A stretch of 64,000 nucleotides of DNA from positions 19,142,977 through 19,206,976 of the forward strand of contig NW_024043372.1 of assembly GCF_014851395.1 (NCBI RefSeq), read 5' to 3'. Within the stretch, counting starts at the first letter, position 1. Each line of letters starts with the position of its first letter. The position numbers were made by a program, and so were the translations under genes. Shown here piece after piece: positions 26,501 to 38,900 of this stretch. Source of the DNA: Micropterus salmoides (Eukaryota > Chordata > Actinopteri > Centrarchiformes > Centrarchidae). Under the pieces are notes generated by a model that had not been told where the DNA came from, made no database searches, and worked only from the letters and a program-made list of their open reading frames with translations.

Positions 26501-28003
26501 ACTTAATGGTCCCCTCACTCTAAAAATAGAAAACTGACTTACTTTTTTGTCAAAAGCCTTCCCAGTGTTTATTCTTTTCCTTCCCTTGTCTTAATCTCCT
26601 CCACTCCATGTCCCTGTCTGCTCTCCTTTTCTTGCCTCCGGCTTTAGACGTCTTCTCAAACAATGATCTGATTCTCCGGTCGGTGCCAAAATTAAAATGT
26701 AACACAAACCCTGGTGTGCTGACAGGCTTGCATGTTGCCTCTGGACACTTTATATAAATGTCTTTGTTTTCTGAGGCAGGTTAAAATATGATTCAGGAAA
26801 GCTTCCTCTGATGTTTTAAAATTTCTGCTTACTTCAGTGTCCCTCTGAGTTGCAGCTGACACCTGACACTTTTTTTTTATTCGAGGAAAGATGAGCTTTG
26901 ACTTTGCAGCCAATCAGGTTTGAATTTAGTAAGTTACTGTATGTCCCCCGAGTATTTCTGTGTGTTGGTGTTTTCTTTCAGTGCAAGTTCCGTTATACCC
27001 ATCTTTTGCTTAAGGCACGTTTGAGCAGGAAATTAAAAGTTATGTTCTTCAAGTCATGCCCTGGTTAAGTCTTTTAGAGGACTTCTTGGTAAGATTTTAT
27101 TTTACGGGTCCAGTCTTTTCAAATAATATGATGATTTCCAGAAAGTTTCCTGAAAAAAAACAACCTAATGCCGTTTAGTTTTGATCATAGGAAAAACAGA
27201 CATGATTGGTACATTTGCAATTAATTTCTTTCAGTTGATTGCTAGGGCATTCTAGATCTATTCTAGATCAGTCCACAGCAGGTCAGCTAAATGTGCAAAA
27301 ATGTAAAGTGTGTCTATAAGCAAGGATACATACATACATAGTTATCAGAGCAACAGGCTCACACCTGAGCGATGCGGCAATAGTGTCTGTCTGATAGGCC
27401 TTTTAACCCAGAGCCGCCAGAGAGAACGCAGCCCTCCATGTAACCTGCCATGTGTATAAAGCCAAACAGTTGCGATAGACCTCCCAGACTGATCCGAGCC
27501 CTCGTCCCTTCCCTCCCTGCTCTTCGTGATGCTCCATATGATCGCTACAGAGGCCTGAGATCAGTTGGACCCCTCAGAACCATCTGAGACTGCATAACAT
27601 CCTGTTCGCTGTCAATCAAAGCCAGGCACAGCCGAGCTGTCATTCAGGCTGCTGCAGGGACTTTACCGCCTCGGGGAGGGAAAACGAGGCCATGAGCTAC
27701 AGACGTAGATCATGTTACATTCCCATCAGCTGCTGCACAGGAAAACTACCATTATCAAGGCTCTTAAGTTATGATTTCACAGAGGGGACTGGTGGAATAG
27801 AGAGGGGACTAAAGTTGGTCTAATCCAATTACCCAGATCTCAGTACTATCCCAATACCATTTACAGGTTGAAGGATGGCTGCCTCTGGGCCGCTTGCAGC
27901 AGTCTACTGGTTATTGACGTGATTGCAGGATCAAACCATGGAGATTAGGCAGTTGTTGAAGGCACGAGGCCGGGTTGGATATTGTTTAAAAATACAGCCA
28001 AGG
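23583..28003. other. Intron, 5' portion, no recognised gene
   Basis: Mixed AT-rich DNA. A GGT/G-rich stretch at about 25523-25552 is a potential G-quadruplex. The region at 27360-27690 is richer in GC than its surroundings but has no coding signature. No bounded transposon was seen. Confidence 0.5.
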
Positions 28004-28205
28004 AAATGTACCAGCAGGGGTGGTGATGGGGCAGTGGAAAAGACACTGTTTCAGTGCCCCACTGTGATACACTAATATGTTCCTGAGCAAGACGTTTAAC
28101 CCCTAGTTGCTCCAGAGGCGTGCAAACTCTGACATATATAGCAATTGTAAATCACTTTGGATAAAAGCCTCAGCTAAATGGATCAATGTAATTTAATGTA
28201 AATGT
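28004..28205 (+). mobile_element. V-SINE-like element
   Basis: An A-box-like TGGGGCAGTGG lies near the head. The core GAGCAAGACGTTTAACCCCT is followed by GTTGCTCC. The tail is AAATCACTTTGGATAAAAGC and GCTAAATG, followed by taatgtaa-type repeats. This head, core and L2-type tail is the organisation of V-SINEs, which share their 3' end with a partner LINE. The B box is not recognisable and the limits are approximate. Confidence 0.65.
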
Positions 28206-29014
28206 AACAAGCAACCCAAGTTAGTGTGGAAACCTTAGCAGCAGGCACACTGATTCAAATAGACGTGAAAAACACTGTTTGCACTGAGGCCTTTTAGTTA
28301 AACAAGTGTGCATGCTGAGATCTGTGGCTCATTCCACCGTTACGGGGGGGGATGACCCATATAAACAGATATGATTCACTCTGAGGCTTTTGAGCAACAC
28401 AACGACGGCAGATATGCAGCAAATATCTTTTTACCAGAAGTGAAACTGACGTGTAGTGTAGTTGCACCTGAGATGTTCACACCTGAGGCGTATTTGTACC
28501 GAACCCAGCAGCTTCCCTGATCTCTTGTTAAAATATGCTGAACAGTCAAAGCGTCTAAACATTTATCTTTTTTAATTTTTTTAATGAAACAATATTGATA
28601 ATATACATCAGTATATTTTCCCTCATAAGTGAATATCACCTTTTTTTCTCTTGTCTCTCTCTGTCTGTTGGTTCGTAAAGACATACTGTAGCAGTTTGAT
28701 CCTTTACCCGTATGTACCTCCATTTATTGCACAAGTATATGTGACATCAATATCAAAATACAATTGAATATGAACCTTGGAAACATCTCTAAACAACTAT
28801 AAATTAGTAAAATTAAGCAAACCTATTTTTCTTCTACTTTTTTACTTTATATTGAACGCACTGATGTGAGAGTGTCATCTAACTCTTAGCGAAAAAGTGA
28901 ATGAACGTATTTCCCAAATGTCAATAAATTCCTTTAACTCAAGGTCAGATTTTTAATATTAAAAAACAAACGGTGGGAGGTTTTTTTTGGGTTCAGAGCT
29001 TACAATATAATAAT
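28206..29014. other. Intron sequence, no recognised feature
   Basis: The 115-residue minus-strand open frame within this stretch shows no domain and is probably chance. Confidence 0.5.
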
Positions 29015-29256
29015 TAGGGCTGGGTAAGTTAACGCGTTATTATCACGTTAACGCATTCAGGGCTTGAGACTAATGGCGTCCTGTCATCCTGGGGACAATA
29101 GAAAATGTGTTTGGGTCGAAGAGAAATATTCTCTGGTATGCCTCTGGGACGAAAGGGATTGTGTGTGTGTTTATTTATTACCATCACTTAGCAAATGACA
29201 AACTGAACCGATCGTGCGCTGACTACAACGGAGCCTCATGCTGTTACTATAGTCAC

Positions 29257-29913
29257 TAGGGTTGGGCAATGTCTACAAAATTTGCATTGGACGATGTCTG
29301 CAAAGAAACACCGTGAAGGACGATGTCATCGTGGGGTGGGGGGGATGGGCAGTCGCCTTATGTGCTTGTGTTCTCACACAGACTTTACTCGTAAAAAAAT
29401 TGGTAGACTATGTAACTTACGTTACAAGTCGCGGTGGATGTTTTATGCACACCAGGTAAAGCAGCATTGAACACACAGGGTGCAGATGATGGTTTCAGTT
29501 GTTTGACATGCTACGTCATCAATAAACCGACGTGCAGCTCAACTGCTGCCGTGATAACGTAAATATACAGAAAAAAGACAAGTTCTCAGTCTTTTAGGTG
29601 ACTTTATAAAACATACTGCTGATGGAGAAAATGGAGCAGACGGGGGGAGAGAGACAGAGAGAGGCGGGGCAAGCCAGGGTGTTTACCTGTGGTGTAGGTG
29701 TGTGTGAGTGTGTCAGAGTGTGGAGAGAAGAGAATTCGGAGGCAGGTGCAACAAAAAAATAATAAGAAAAACCTGCTTTCACAGGGTAGTATAATGTGAA
29801 AATTTGAGATTTTTTTGCTGGGAGGGGGTTTACAATCATGATGCCGGCTCAATGTTGTGATGTCTGTCAGCCATCGCCAGTGGACGATGGCATCGTCTAT
29901 CGGCCCAACCCTA
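29257..29913. mobile_element. Miniature hAT-like element, 657 bp
   Basis: Perfect 11-bp terminal inverted repeats TAGGGTTGGGC, with matching sub-terminal sequences (cgatgtc/gatgg-catcg motifs), and a perfect 8-bp target duplication ATAGTCAC at 29249-29256 and 29914-29921. No transposase. The perfect duplication suggests a younger insertion than the two elements that contain it. Confidence 0.88.
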
Positions 29914-30490
29914 ATAGTCACTATCACTGGCTGGATGCTTACCTGTTCCCGCGGTACAGGTCCGTCTATCCTCTCAGTTACAAACTGCTTGCTGACCCCT
30001 CAATTGGGCTGTGTAAAGCGCCACACAACAATCATCTCAAGCAGCTAATGCAACTCGGCATATAGTAAAGTCTCCCCCTCATCCCCCGTATGCGCTGAGA
30101 CGCAGCCAGCAGACTCGCTGGTAGAGTTTTGCATTATAAAAATTTAAAAACTGAGGCACAATCTGGCTCTGTTTGGGACTGTGAGCTGCACTTTATCAGA
30201 GCTGCAGAAGTTAACATGTGGATTTATGCTGAGATTTCTGTTAGTTTCGGTTTCAGTTTGTACCTCCGATGAAGTACAGTGCAGTTGTCTCATTCAGTAC
30301 AGTCTGAAGGGGAGCACAGCAGAATATAGGTCAGGTAGACTTTAAAAAAAATATGAATTCTCATTAAATAGTGATGTCCGTCTCAGTTAGAGAACACAGA
30401 TATGTGGGAGAGATTCTGAATGTGCAGAAAGTCTTGAACATGAGCAGAAAACCTGCTGAAACACTGGAGCTAATAAAGTCCAGGGGTTTA

Positions 30491-30837
30491 TCCATCCATC
30501 CATCCATCGTTAACCGCTTATCCTGCGTACAGGGTCGCGGGGGGCTAGGGCCAGCTGACATCGGGCGAAAGGCGGGGTACACTCTGGACAGGTCGCCAGT
30601 CCATCGCAGGGCTACATAAAGACAAACAACGACTCACGCTCACGCTCACACCTAAGGACAATTTTGGGTCACCAATCAACCTAGGCCGCATGTCTTTGGA
30701 CGGTGGGAGGATGCCGGAGCACCCGGAGAAAACCCACGTGGACGGGGGAGTACACGCCCGGGGACAACCGGGGTTTGAGCCCACGGCGATCTTGCTGTGA
30801 GGCGACAGTGCTAACCACTGCACCACTGTGCCGCCCC
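30491..30837 (-). mobile_element. tRNA-headed SINE, 347 bp, with target duplication
   Basis: Read on the minus strand, it begins GGGCGGCACAGTGGTGCAGT. An A-box-like TGGTGCAGTGG is followed by a weak B-box region, and the element ends in GGAT repeats (tccatccatccatcc on the + strand). A 13-bp duplication GTCCAGGGG(T/A)TTA at 30478-30490 and 30838-30850, with one mismatch, shows insertion by retroposition. It lies within the middle hAT-like element. I cannot name the family with certainty; this sequence type is very common in teleosts. Confidence 0.8.
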
Positions 30838-32130
30838 GTCCAGGGGATTATAACTGAATTAAAATTAAATCATTTATCCTCAAGGTAACAAGATTCCCCA
30901 ACAGATAACTTTTTAGTTTTGTTTTTAAATCTTTTTGTTTGAATCAAGCAAAATAAATATAATTTATTTTATCAATTTTATCAATGTATTATCATTTATT
31001 ATGTCACTAACAACTATAGAGGATAATAACAAAGTAAAGAAACAACATTTTGATTTTGAGACACTTCTCATTAACTTCAGGACTGTTCACTGTTGTTTTT
31101 CAGGGACGTTCCGGGACAGAGGTGAAAAAACTTAGTTGGGAGCCCTGATTGCATTAATTAATTATCGCCGAGAATTATTATATCGCACGTTAACCCAGTT
31201 TTTATTTTTATTATTATTATTATTTTGAAGCTACACACTGTATGCTGATTAGTACTGGGGAAGATGTCGGTCTTAGGAACGTTGTTAGACTTGCAACATT
31301 GTCGTTTGGCCCCGTGGGGTCTCTCTGTGCTCCTCAGGTGAACAGAAAGGGAGACAAGCGCTCTGTGAGTAAACAGCAGGAACTCTATGGATAGTAACCA
31401 TGGCAACGGCTTCTGTGCGCCACACAGCTGTAGCCTATTTAACTTATGTTAAAATTATAAGCTAACGTTACATAACTTGACCTGACCCAGGCCTTCATCT
31501 AGTTTTGCGGGGATGCTCTGCCATGCCAATTCCCTCCAGTTGATGTCCTATTTAGTAACCAGTAATAGATTCTGTAAAGTCATAAACAGCGAAGATCAGT
31601 CTCTCTTCCAATGATTTATGCTGCGCTTTGTGTACAAAAAGTTCAAGACAATTCAACTTGTCACAACTTCACCTGTGTGCGTGAACCGAGCACAACTGCG
31701 ATAGTTTCACGGTAATGTGCCCGCATGGCGCTATACGCCTTGTGCTCGACCACTTCACCTCACTCTAACAGGGACACTTGCTACTGAATATAATCTGTTT
31801 ATGCTGATCCCTGATAAAATATACCTGCTGATACCTGTTCAGAAAAAAAAACAAGAAAACCGAACTCTGATGGTAACTTGTTTTAACAAGCTAGATAAAA
31901 GGTAATGCACTGGCAGTGGCAAATAGCTTTGGTTTAATATTTGATTTGATTATATTAATGTTTAAGTTGAGATTTACAAGAAATATTTTATTAATATTTT
32001 ATTTGTTGAAAGTGTTTGCTAACCACATTTAAATTAAAAGTGCGCAATACACTACTTTAGAATTATTATTCAATTTTGCAAGAAAATCATGTGATTAATC
32101 GCGATTAAAAATTTTAATCGTTTCCCTGTA

Positions 32131-35100
32131 CTAACATTAATATGTGTCAAAAAAGAATTTGATTCAAAATGTTAATTTTAAAGTTAACTGAGCTTCCTTT
32201 GTAGTTACTGTAAACAAACTTGGGTTGATGATGTGACGCTTTGTAGTAAGAGAGTTTTCACACTACAAATGAGACATGACAGGTAGGCCTGTCTGATTGG
32301 AGAAAAATATAAAATGAATGGAAGGAAATGGCAGACTGTAAGCGGGGTTCTCTTTCAGGACTGACGGAGATGTTCTCTGACTTTGCAGTCATGCTGATAG
32401 TGATTGTGAGGGATTGCGGAAGAGCTCGGACCGGACACTGTGCAGGGACAGCAAAAGTGTGCTTGACAGAATTAATCAATCAGACTGCGTGGGCCTCCGT
32501 CTCCCGCTGACCGTGGAAACCAAGACGACACAGCCGGGTCAGGGGACGGGGAGGGATGGGCCGCTCTGAGTCATCTGTCATCACATTACATCCATTTATA
32601 ATTCACTCAGACAGAGGCTCTCGTGCGTGGCACGCACAGCCAACATGCATGCTGAAAGGAGTGTGAGCATGCACGCGTTTGCACAGGTGTGCACATTTGG
32701 ATCTACTCACCTGTGAACTTTGCAACCTGATCACGCTGCAGTGTACTGACATTTTTATATTGCTAAGAAATGACATCTAAAATGCCCACTAGTATTTCCA
32801 CTAAAGAAACCGGGAATTAGAGCTGACATTGAACAGTAATCAAACTGCGAAACGGTAGCAGCAGGCTGTCGGTCATGCATTCGGTTTGCTTGCTTGTGGT
32901 CTCGTTTTCAAGTCAGTCATTCTGACAGCTCTGTATACCTCTCTGTGACAGAGAACACATCAAAATAATACAAACAGCCTCATTGCTGTGATGTCTTTTT
33001 GTAACTGAATAACCATCAGTTTACTAATAGTTTTGATATCGCTAGAGCTGTAAGAACTTTGAAGCACAGAATGCACTCATGGAGTGACTTTTTTTTGTTC
33101 ACTTACTGTTTCCCATAAATGTAGGTTTGAACAAGTGGGGTGAAAAACAACTCGGTCGATGAGGTACAAAAAATTTATAAAGACAAAAAGGAGGTGAAGA
33201 TGCTCACACTCTTTTTGCTCCAATGCATATGTATTAGGATGAAGACCAATGTTTCAACAAAACTGTCTCTGTCAGGAAATAGTAGTAGTTTGAAAATTAA
33301 TGAAAAGGCAGTAACTGTTCATTTTAATCATACGCCATACTTCATCCACTTATTGGTTAATGGTGGGCCAAAAAGCAACAAGAAAGCAACAGTTTAATTA
33401 TTGTTACTGCAGCAACACTGGGAGTATAACCACCTCCTTGGAGTGTGTGGTTGATGACTTGAGTCGTCATCCCAGCGAGATCTCAGACGCCTCAGCGACT
33501 GGCTTTAATTGAACAGGCATCCGGCACAAATAACCAATTTATAACAGCTAAATTTAGCCCTCAGTATTTTAAAGGGCCACCAGCCCTAAAAATTAGGCCC
33601 CTGCTATCACACCACTGTGAAGCTGTTGTGAGTAGTGAGGGCTGTCACTCGGGTCTGGATTGGCCCTCAGTGGTAGAGTGTGCTAGAGCTGGAAGATTAG
33701 GATGGTGAAGCTCTGTCTAATGTGCGTCTGGTTACAGATTTTGATACGACCGGTGGCGATTCTTTTCACTGTTGTATTTTGTCTGCTGTGCGGGTAAATC
33801 GACAAAAAACTGTGTACATCCTTTAAAAGAGATCTTTAAAAATATTGCCAGGCTTTCTAAATCACTTGAAACACTTGAATTCTAAGTTTCTGTTATTCCC
33901 AACAGCAGCGGTGCGACAGCAGCTGGTGTGCCCACAATGAATTACACCACCGGCAGCAAGTGATTATGTCCCTCCTGTTGGCGTAAAGCGATGACAAATG
34001 AAGGAGGTGTCTCTCACTTTCAGAGGGAGCGAGATTTCCCTGCAGCCTCGCTCCCCTCACACCTCATTTTGAGGCGACAATCAAGTGAATTTTTGGGAGA
34101 ATACATGAAAGTGTGTATGCTATGATCATCATTATCACCAGTCTTGTCGCATAGAAGTTTATTTTATTCCAGGTATATGTCTATTCTTCATCTTGGTATT
34201 ATTTACTGTTATGATTTGGTTATTTTGCTTCCTAATAAGCACTTAATGTTCAATTAAGTCTGTATGGACACAAAATATCTTTATATGTTATATTTTTACT
34301 CCCTTGCAGTTTATTTACCTCCTCTAACCCATTGTTTTTCTGATGTCAGTGGTTAACGTTCAAGTCAGCCCATATCATTATAGTATTAAAAGGTGATCCA
34401 CACACTTACTATTAACCTCCCAGAGGCACAGCATGCCACTCAGTAAAACCGAGCACCCCTCAGTATGGCTTGTGTTAATTTAGGGAGCTTAATGAATTAC
34501 AAGGGCTTCGTAATGAGTGTGTCTGAGCAGTGCTATGGGGAGGTCAGATGGTTTGAATAACTAATGAACCCAATCACCACTCAGAACTTTAACATGCGTG
34601 GAACATTTTGTATATGCTGTTGTAGAAGACATAACTACATTACAACCCCAGCCCTCCCACCACCACCACCACAGTGAGACTCTTAACAAAGTAATTTGAT
34701 TTTCCATTTCCTGTAGGCCTTTGGAGAGGCAGTTATAACTCTCAGGTCCCATCAGGGAAGAACAGAGGAAGTAGGCCGAGCTCTACTTGGGTAAAAATAG
34801 AAGAGAAAACTTTACAACTCGCAGTGTGCACTGATTGGCAAAAAGCATATCAAATTTCTGTCTGTGTAGTTCAGAGATATTCCATGAGGTTCCTGTGGAC
34901 ATACACCATTTATCGTATCTTTCTATGCCTTTAGGGTCCTGGACTGTTCTATCAAACTGATGTTGTGAATGGTTTTGGCATTCCTTGACACAACTTCAAA
35001 ATGTTATACAGTTCATTCAGATGCAATGTTATAGAGAGAAATGTTTGATGTTGTCAAATGTCTGTGCAGTTTTGTCAGCACCTGATGATTGTAGAAATGA

Positions 35101-35137
35101 TACAAACCTAAGGACTGTTTTATTATGTGATGTTTCA
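32131..35137. other. Intron sequence, no recognised feature
   Basis: Contains a short CCA trinucleotide run near 34662-34676. Open frames are short and without domains. Confidence 0.5.
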
Positions 35138-35440
35138 TGGCGCTCTAGAGGAAAAAGTAAGGGATCATTGAAGAGATTAGGATACATCATCTGGGAACCA
35201 TGAATGTGACTCATTTCATCAAGAAGATTTTTTGATATTTCACTGGACAAATGACCTGCTGGTGGTGCTAGATAAAAAGTCAAGGGATCCCCAAGGTCAG
35301 CAAGCTATATCCTCTGGGGACCATGAATAATTGTTCAAAATTTTGTGACAATCCATTCAGTAGTTATTGACATATTTCAGTCTGGAGTGTGGACTGACTG
35401 ACTGACCGACAGATATTGTTACCCCTAAAGGTGCACCTCT
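35138..35440 (+). repeat. Dispersed repeat with two related ~125-130 bp monomers
   Basis: Monomer 1 (about 35140-35261) and monomer 2 (about 35262-35395) share gcgctctagaggaaaaagt / ggtgctagataaaaagt, then aagggatc, a diverged middle, tcatctgggaaccatgaat / tcctctggggaccatgaat and a following gatatttca / catatttca. The unit ends in gactgactgactgaccgaca. The pattern is familiar from fish genomes but its class is unknown to me. Confidence 0.6.
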
Positions 35441-35580
35441 AGTGTGGCTTAAAATGTCGGATTAACATTTATCTTCTTTTACCCAAGGACTAGAAGCATT
35501 AGTTGATCTACTTTCTTAGTATACACACTGATTGTGCATATGTACACAGAGGTAGATACACTACAAAACATGGATGTATT

Positions 35581-35970
35581 CACACACACACACGCACACG
35601 CACACACACACGCACACAGAATTACACATCCCCTCCCATAATCTCCTCCCCATTCCCCTGGCCCCTGTCATTCAGATCTATGAACTTCCATTAGCAACCA
35701 TCTGTTACAACCTGAAGCAAAGCTATTACACTTACACACACACACACACTCACACATGGAATGGACGCACTTGCCTCATTGAACGTATGGCCGACTAACT
35801 TCCTCTTAGCCTTGAGAGAATTTGCTGAAACACCACCTGGATAACCTTCAGAGAAGTTACCTGTACACACCTGCGATAGCGTCACTATGCTGCAGATGTG
35901 TCAGAAAGTCAGAAAGCCTCATGCTCTCACAGACACACACACACACACACACACATACATGCACACACAC
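35581..35970. repeat. Cluster of CA-rich microsatellites
   Basis: Three CA arrays occur within 400 bp: 35581-35619 (with cg interruptions), about 35733-35756 and about 35932-35970 (with tacatg interruption). Histidine/threonine-rich open frames across them are artefacts. Confidence 0.9.
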
Positions 35971-38900
35971 CAAACAGAGTAGGAGGTCATTACAAACACA
36001 CACACGTGGGGATAGGTTGCAGCAGCGTGTTGGAAAAAACAGATTGTTGTGCATCTAGATTATTCTATCTATAGTATTGGGTCATTCTATCACTCCCACT
36101 GATAAAGGTCACAATATCCCGCCCACTGTTCCTTGGCAGAATTTCACATTCGACAAAATGTCAGAACCCGATCTGTTTCATGGCAGTACGCTGCCTCCAG
36201 CACTTTTCCTCACATCTTCAATGCACACATTTATTTTAGCTCTGAATGTACCATTTTCATTTGAATGCTCTGCTTTCACTTATTTTTTTTCCTCCTAAAC
36301 AAATGTCAGTGTACAGCAGAAGATTTATATTTTGTGCCGTGTTCCTGCCTCACACACAATCATTCATTTGAGTGACAATATGGGTTCCAGGCAGGAAGTG
36401 GGGGGGGGTTGATTCAGCATCTAATTATCCAACTTCTTTTTGAAAGGAAAAAATGCTTTCTGTGTTTAAGCAACTTGTTCACGTAGCAATAGCATCTGCT
36501 TCACTCCTTCATTTCCCCGTCAGCGAGAGACAAATGAATAGAAATGACTGCTTTGTGCTTTTATGCAGCCATTTCTCCAAGCTGCATAAAACATATATTT
36601 CTAGTCTCCCATGTGCGTTTTTTGTATCTGCAAAGAGGGAAGAGAAAAGGAGAGATAGAGACACTTGAATCAGGAATTGCTGTGCTAACAAACAGACATT
36701 TCTTCTTTTTTTTTCAGCACTTGTCTGTTAGTTGTTTTCTTTCCTAGAAGGCACAATTGAAAAAGATCATTTTTATGAAAGGGGCTTTTGAAAAACGCCT
36801 CAGCAATCAAATAGAAAATATATGTTATACCGCCATGTGGTGGAAAAAAGTGAAATAAGCACTGCACAGTGGCTTGTCCGAATCGAAAATTGCATTTTCA
36901 ATGACACAACAGCACAGTGTTGTCATTTGCTTTTCCTAGTAAGTACTTTTTGTAGAATGGAAAAATAATTTTTTTAAATAAAATATGTCATTATGGTCTG
37001 CTGTTCTAAGCGGGTCAAAATCCAATCCCCCGGTCCTCCACCATATCAGATCCTCCCACCTCCTCTACCTTCTCTTCATCTCGGCGATTATCTGCTAGCT
37101 CCCTCTTATCAGCATCATCTGCTGAGAGGCCATATAGCAAAATAGTTCCCATGGGAAGAAGTCGATGTGCAAACTTTTGTGGATACAGACCACAAAGATG
37201 GAGAAATAAGGCTCTTTTCCCTCCCTCTTTTAATCATCTCCCGGAGGGGATCATACGTTTCGTCGTACGTGTGAGAGTGTATCTGTCCGCAGCTAATTTT
37301 TCATACTACCCATCAGTTTAATATTTTGTTTGCACAATTTTGACTGTATGCTGTGGACATAGTTGCGAGTATTGACAATATTAAAAAAATGCTTTATTGA
37401 CTGAGCATATCTTAAAGCTTCAGCAGTATTTGCAATGTTATGATATGCGTTACGTCATGGCAAGAAGCGTATCCCGCCATTGGCTATGCTAAAAACAAGG
37501 CTTACCTAGCCTGTTGCAGCGCACATTTTGGTCCTTGTCATGGCTTAAAAACTGACATCCACAGAAATGTTTGGCCTCATCTTGAACTGGAGCATCTATA
37601 GATTAATTCGATACCTGATATGTTATGATCCACTAAAGTTAGACACTTTATCAAAATGTTCTACCCTTCATTCCCCTTCTGTCATTTTTACACACTGGAC
37701 TCACAGCCTGCCCTGCACTCCCTTTTCACACCGGCATGCCCCCAGACAAACCTGGCTGAGATCCGCACCCTACTGAGTGCACTCTAGTTCATCCTGTATT
37801 AAACACTGCTTAATTGCCTGAGTGGTTCTTTGCATACAAATCTATGTTGCAGTGAAATTGCACATTACTCATGCAAATGTAGAATTTTTATGGTTATTTG
37901 GGTTTAATAATACAAGTATTTATGCTGTTTGTCAATGAAAATGTATTTCTTTTTAACCTGATCATGAGTGGGAGGCCAGGGGTTGCTTGTGGACGCAGTA
38001 GCTGTTGGTGGTGAGTTAAATAATCCCTATCTGAATTCTAGCCTGATATTCTTAGCCAGTGTGAGGCAGCGTTGGGTTCTGCTTGAGCGAGTCCCTTCTT
38101 TTCTCCCTTGTGGAATGGACAAGAGAAATAAGGGGCTTGTACCCTGAAAAGGAGCTGTTAGTTCTTGAAAGACCATTGATTGGAAGGAAGGGGCTGTTTT
38201 CAAAGTATGGCGCTCTTACATAACGAGATACAGACATGAAGTCAACAACAAATGTCAACAAATGTCTCCTAAACATTGTTTTATGTTATGTATTTGTAAA
38301 GTTGTTTTTTCTCCACTGCTAAGCATACAGAGAGAGAGACAGGCAAATCAATTTTATATAATTGAGAGTTGAGGTTTTGGGAGAATCAACCTCACAAGAG
38401 TAGCCTGTATCCTGAATGAAGGAACTAAATGTATTACATTACCTTGCACACAAAAAGCAGGTAACTATAAACATGCTGGTAAGTCAGTCAGTCAGTCAGA
38501 ATTCTTCTACCATATTTTTAAGCATTTAGATCAGCGACACAGTGAGATATCAAACTTTGGATGTAATTGTTTTGGATATCAAGTCCAGTGATGCAGAGTA
38601 GAGAAATGCTCTTGTAATTATTGCATTGTTGTTTCCAAAAGGTTGAAAGTAAAAAACAGTTGTGTACTACCACCACAAAAAGGAACGAAACGCTAAAAAT
38701 GTGCTTGAGTGGCCAATGGTTGTTTTCTTCTGATTTCTGACTTTTCTGGAAAACTGTGGCAGTGAAGAAAAAAGTGCCAGTGGTAATAGGACAGATCCAT
38801 TCTTTGCTGAGCTAACAGAGCTTTCGCACTTGAGCTCAACCACACTAAAATGATCCAAGAAATCAACTTCACTAGGCCACTACATATCTTGCAGAACAGC

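Larger units (their letters stand above)
29058..31147. mobile_element. Middle hAT-like element inserted in the outer one
   Basis: Begins CAGGGCTTGAGACTAA; the reverse-complemented end is CAGGGCTCCCAACTAAG. The flanks AACGCATT (29050-29057) and ATTGCATT (31148-31155) look like an 8-bp target duplication with two substitutions, lying inside the outer element. It has in turn been interrupted by the elements at 29257-29913 and 30491-30837. No intact transposase frame is present. Confidence 0.65.
29015..32130. mobile_element. Outer hAT-like element, interrupted by other transposons
   Basis: The left end TAGGGCTGGGTAAGTTAACG continues as cgttattatcacgttaacgcatt. After the insertion ends at 31147 the sequence resumes with gcattaattaattatcg and cgcacgttaaccc. 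The right part carries GATTAATCGCGATTAAAA and ends TTTCCCTGTA. Excluding the middle element and one target copy, about 1 kb is its own. No transposase was seen. The ends are only loosely inverted and the flanking 8 bp (ATAATAAT versus CTAACATT) match poorly, so the outer limits, especially the right one, are uncertain. Confidence 0.55.

Noticed and set aside
30780..30837. Possible tRNA gene on the minus strand
   Set aside because: Only an A-box-like head is present and it is followed by a SINE body with target duplications; no cloverleaf.
35581..35970. Regular spacing of CA arrays resembling a CRISPR-like pattern
   Set aside because: Simple dinucleotide microsatellites without distinct repeats and spacers, in a eukaryotic intron.
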